DNA of 64,000 bases, from contig CAMAZK010000002.1 of assembly GCA_945863205.1 (NCBI GenBank), positions 1 to 64,000 on the forward strand, given 5' to 3'. Under the pieces are notes generated by a model. The model ran no database searches. It was not told the origin of the DNA and saw only the letters and a list, made by a program, of their open reading frames with translations. Source of the stretch: Akkermansia muciniphila. Lineage in GTDB: Bacteria > Verrucomicrobiota > Verrucomicrobiia > Verrucomicrobiales > Verrucomicrobiaceae. Both the position numbers and the translations under genes were made by a program. Each line of letters starts with the position of its first letter. The first letter of the stretch is position 1. Below, in pieces: positions 62,940 through 64,000 of the stretch.

Positions 62940-63461
62940 ATGAACGTTGTCCCCATCGAACTAATCGAGCAGTCCATTGCCATCATCGGCCGAACTGGAG
63001 TCACTGAAAACGAGATTGAATCGGAGGTCCTAGCCTTGGCTCAGGACCAAATGCTCGCACGCAGGCTGATCGACTGTGTTCCTGAGGCTTTTGGAATCGT
63101 CTTGGCGGCACATGTCTCGTCCGAGTTGATTTTGCCCACAGAGTTCTCAGCAAAAACGAATCAAGGCGAATGGGGGTGGTTCAAATTCGAGGTTGAGCCA
63201 GTTTTCGGCACTGCCTTCAAGCTTGCGCAGCAAATGTTCCACCATGGAACCAGAGAGGTGTTTCAAAACATCGCAGTGCGAAGCGCTATGCTCAACACGG
63301 TTAATAACCTTCTCAATGCGGGAGGAAAAATCGAAGGAGCCGTGCTGAGCGGCCCAGTCATGCTGGGAATTCCCGCCGAACTCTATCCCAAGCCAAAGAA
63401 ATCTCTGATCGAACGATTCTTTGCATGGCGCTTGGCTTGCATGCGAAAAACAAAATCTTAA
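62940..63461 (+). CDS. Hypothetical protein
   Basis: A 173-residue protein starting 15 bp after sbcD (MNVVPIELIEQSIAIIGRTG). No domain or membrane segment is recognised; the chain has LPTEFSAKTNQGEWGWFKFEVEPVF in the middle and a basic C-terminus (KKSLIERFFAWRLACMRKTKS). It separates sbcD from the sbcC remnants. Composition is lower in GC than its neighbours, so it may be a later insertion. Confidence 0.62.
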   Translation: MNVVPIELIEQSIAIIGRTGVTENEIESEVLALAQDQMLARRLIDCVPEAFGIVLAAHVSSELILPTEFSAKTNQGEWGWFKFEVEPVFGTAFKLAQQMFHHGTREVFQNIAVRSAMLNTVNNLLNAGGKIEGAVLSGPVMLGIPAELYPKPKKSLIERFFAWRLACMRKTKS

Positions 63462-63471
63462 ACACACTTTC

Positions 63472-63606
63472 ATGCGCCTTCTCGCCGTCCGACTCCAAAA
63501 TCTCAACTCGCTTAGCGGGACACATGAGGTGCGGTTCGATGTGGCGCCGTTGAGCGCGGCGGGGGCGGGGAAATCGACGCTGCTGGATGCGATGACGCCA
63601 ACCTGA
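63472..63606 (+). pseudogene. sbcC: sbcC 5' fragment, copy 1 (with internal deletion)
   Basis: Starting at the ATG at 63472, the frame gives MRLLAVRLQNLNSLSGTHEV and then LSAAGAGKSTLLDAM, the N-terminus and Walker A region of SbcC. Compared with the usual LFAITGPTGAGKST the bases for about nine residues are missing, so Walker A is incomplete. It stops at 63606 after 45 residues, where a repeat element begins. It is a remnant and cannot encode a working ATPase. Confidence 0.82.
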
Positions 63607-63835
63607 GGCCTCGAGCCGGAGGCTCGAAAGACATCAGCTGGCGGTGCAACCACCGGAAACACGCCGACACCCTTCCATCTGCCGCTGCGCCGTGGGAGGG
63701 GGCGAATACGCAACGGCCATCGAACGCTTCTCGCGCTCCCTCTGGGGCGCGGTGGCTTGGGCGCGGTGGGTGGCCTCGAAACCGGTGGTTGCACCACCGG
63801 CTAACTTCTTGCGAGCCTCCGGCTCGTGGGGCACA
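63607..63835. repeat. Inverted-repeat element between two sbcC fragments
   Basis: The left end ctcgagccggaggctcgaaa...ggtggtgcaaccaccgg-like and the right end (inverse orientation, gagcctccggctcg and ggtggttgcaccaccgg) are related over about 50 bp. It contains no convincing gene. It separates the two sbcC 5' copies and probably caused the duplication and decay. Confidence 0.68.
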
Positions 63836-63876
63836 GTTGACGCTGGCCTTGATCGCCACATCAGGCCAGTTCCCCC

Positions 63877-63993
63877 GTGCGCCTCTTCGCCGTCCGACTT
63901 CAGAATCTCAACGGGTTCAGCGGGACACATGAAGTGCGGTTGGATGAGAGAGGGGTGAGCGCGGCGGGGGATAAAAGTAGTGCGGGGCTCTAG
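63877..63993 (+). pseudogene. sbcC: sbcC 5' fragment, copy 2
   Basis: A GTG at 63877 opens VRLFAVRLQNLNGFSGTHEV, a close copy of fragment 1 with the same SGTHEVR segment, then ERGVSAAGDKSSAG and a stop at 63991-63993. The Walker A motif is lost, and the end again runs into a repeat-like sequence (tagtgcggggctctagcccgcca). About 405 bp separate the starts of the two copies, so this looks like a duplication or multi-copy start region. A full sbcC may lie beyond the window. Confidence 0.75.
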
Positions 63994-64000
63994 CCCGCCA

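Overview
The window is high-GC DNA that most resembles a free-living Verrucomicrobiota (Verrucomicrobiales-like) chromosome. This rests on several gene types typical of the Planctomycetes-Verrucomicrobia group: two DUF1549/DUF1553 proteins, a DUF1501 sulfatase-like protein, a very large secreted dehydrogenase with a terminal haem domain, exported amidohydrolases, a membrane-anchored sulfatase-modifying-factor-like protein, and a kexin-like protease ending in a small C-terminal domain familiar from this phylum. The taxon is inferred from gene content; no rRNA or tRNA gene was seen.

Layout. 1-4.9 kb: the 5' part of riboflavin synthase, two amidohydrolases and a DUF1549/1553 protein. 5.2-9.8 kb: a sialidase-like / cystatin-sialidase / NanA-DapA-like lyase cluster with a divergent AraC regulator, probably for acidic-sugar or glycan use. 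9.9-13.7 kb: recN, a tightly coupled pair (secreted FN3 protein with a toxin-like C-terminal domain plus a Cys-rich protein), and galE. 13.8-26.7 kb: PVC dehydrogenase, DUF433/DUF5615 toxin-antitoxin pair, TauE exporter, DUF4013-like membrane protein, DUF1549-DUF1501 pair, SUMF1-like protein, dihaem cytochrome c and an M20 peptidase. 27-36.3 kb: kexin-like protease, SixA-like phosphatase, xylose isomerase with a clear terminator, an MHS transporter, an SGNH hydrolase, and a UPF0175/DUF3368 module whose toxin carries an in-frame stop. 36.4-50.4 kb: DEAD-box helicase, FHA-coiled-coil protein, UbiB kinase, xylulokinase, then a compact STAS-MlaE-MlaF-MlaD-SpoIIE phosphatase-acyltransferase run (lipid transport across the envelope), a zinc-ribbon membrane protein and a PLD-like protein. 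50.4-54.7 kb: a plastic island with three truncated gene remnants (sugar isomerase, carB, PIN toxin) around an AccI-like type II restriction-modification system with its own controller gene and matching operators. 54.7-60.6 kb: a five-gene cell-surface glycan cluster (FAD oxidoreductase, GT2, polysaccharide deacetylase, WecB, GT39). 60.6-64 kb: sugar epimerase, sbcD, a hypothetical gene, then two decayed 5' ends of sbcC separated by an inverted-repeat element.

The most striking global feature is the number of short palindromic repeat families. Several sit between genes, and three unrelated ones lie in frame inside protein-coding genes (DUF1549 protein, PVC dehydrogenase, SbcD), adding about 16-27 residues each. 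Some intergenic copies supply the stop codon of the upstream gene. The best candidates for a new system are the secreted toxin-like/Cys-rich coupled pair, the STAS/Mla/SpoIIE-phosphatase operon, and the palindromic elements inside genes. The six-frame track contains many long antisense shadows caused by high GC; these were left out.
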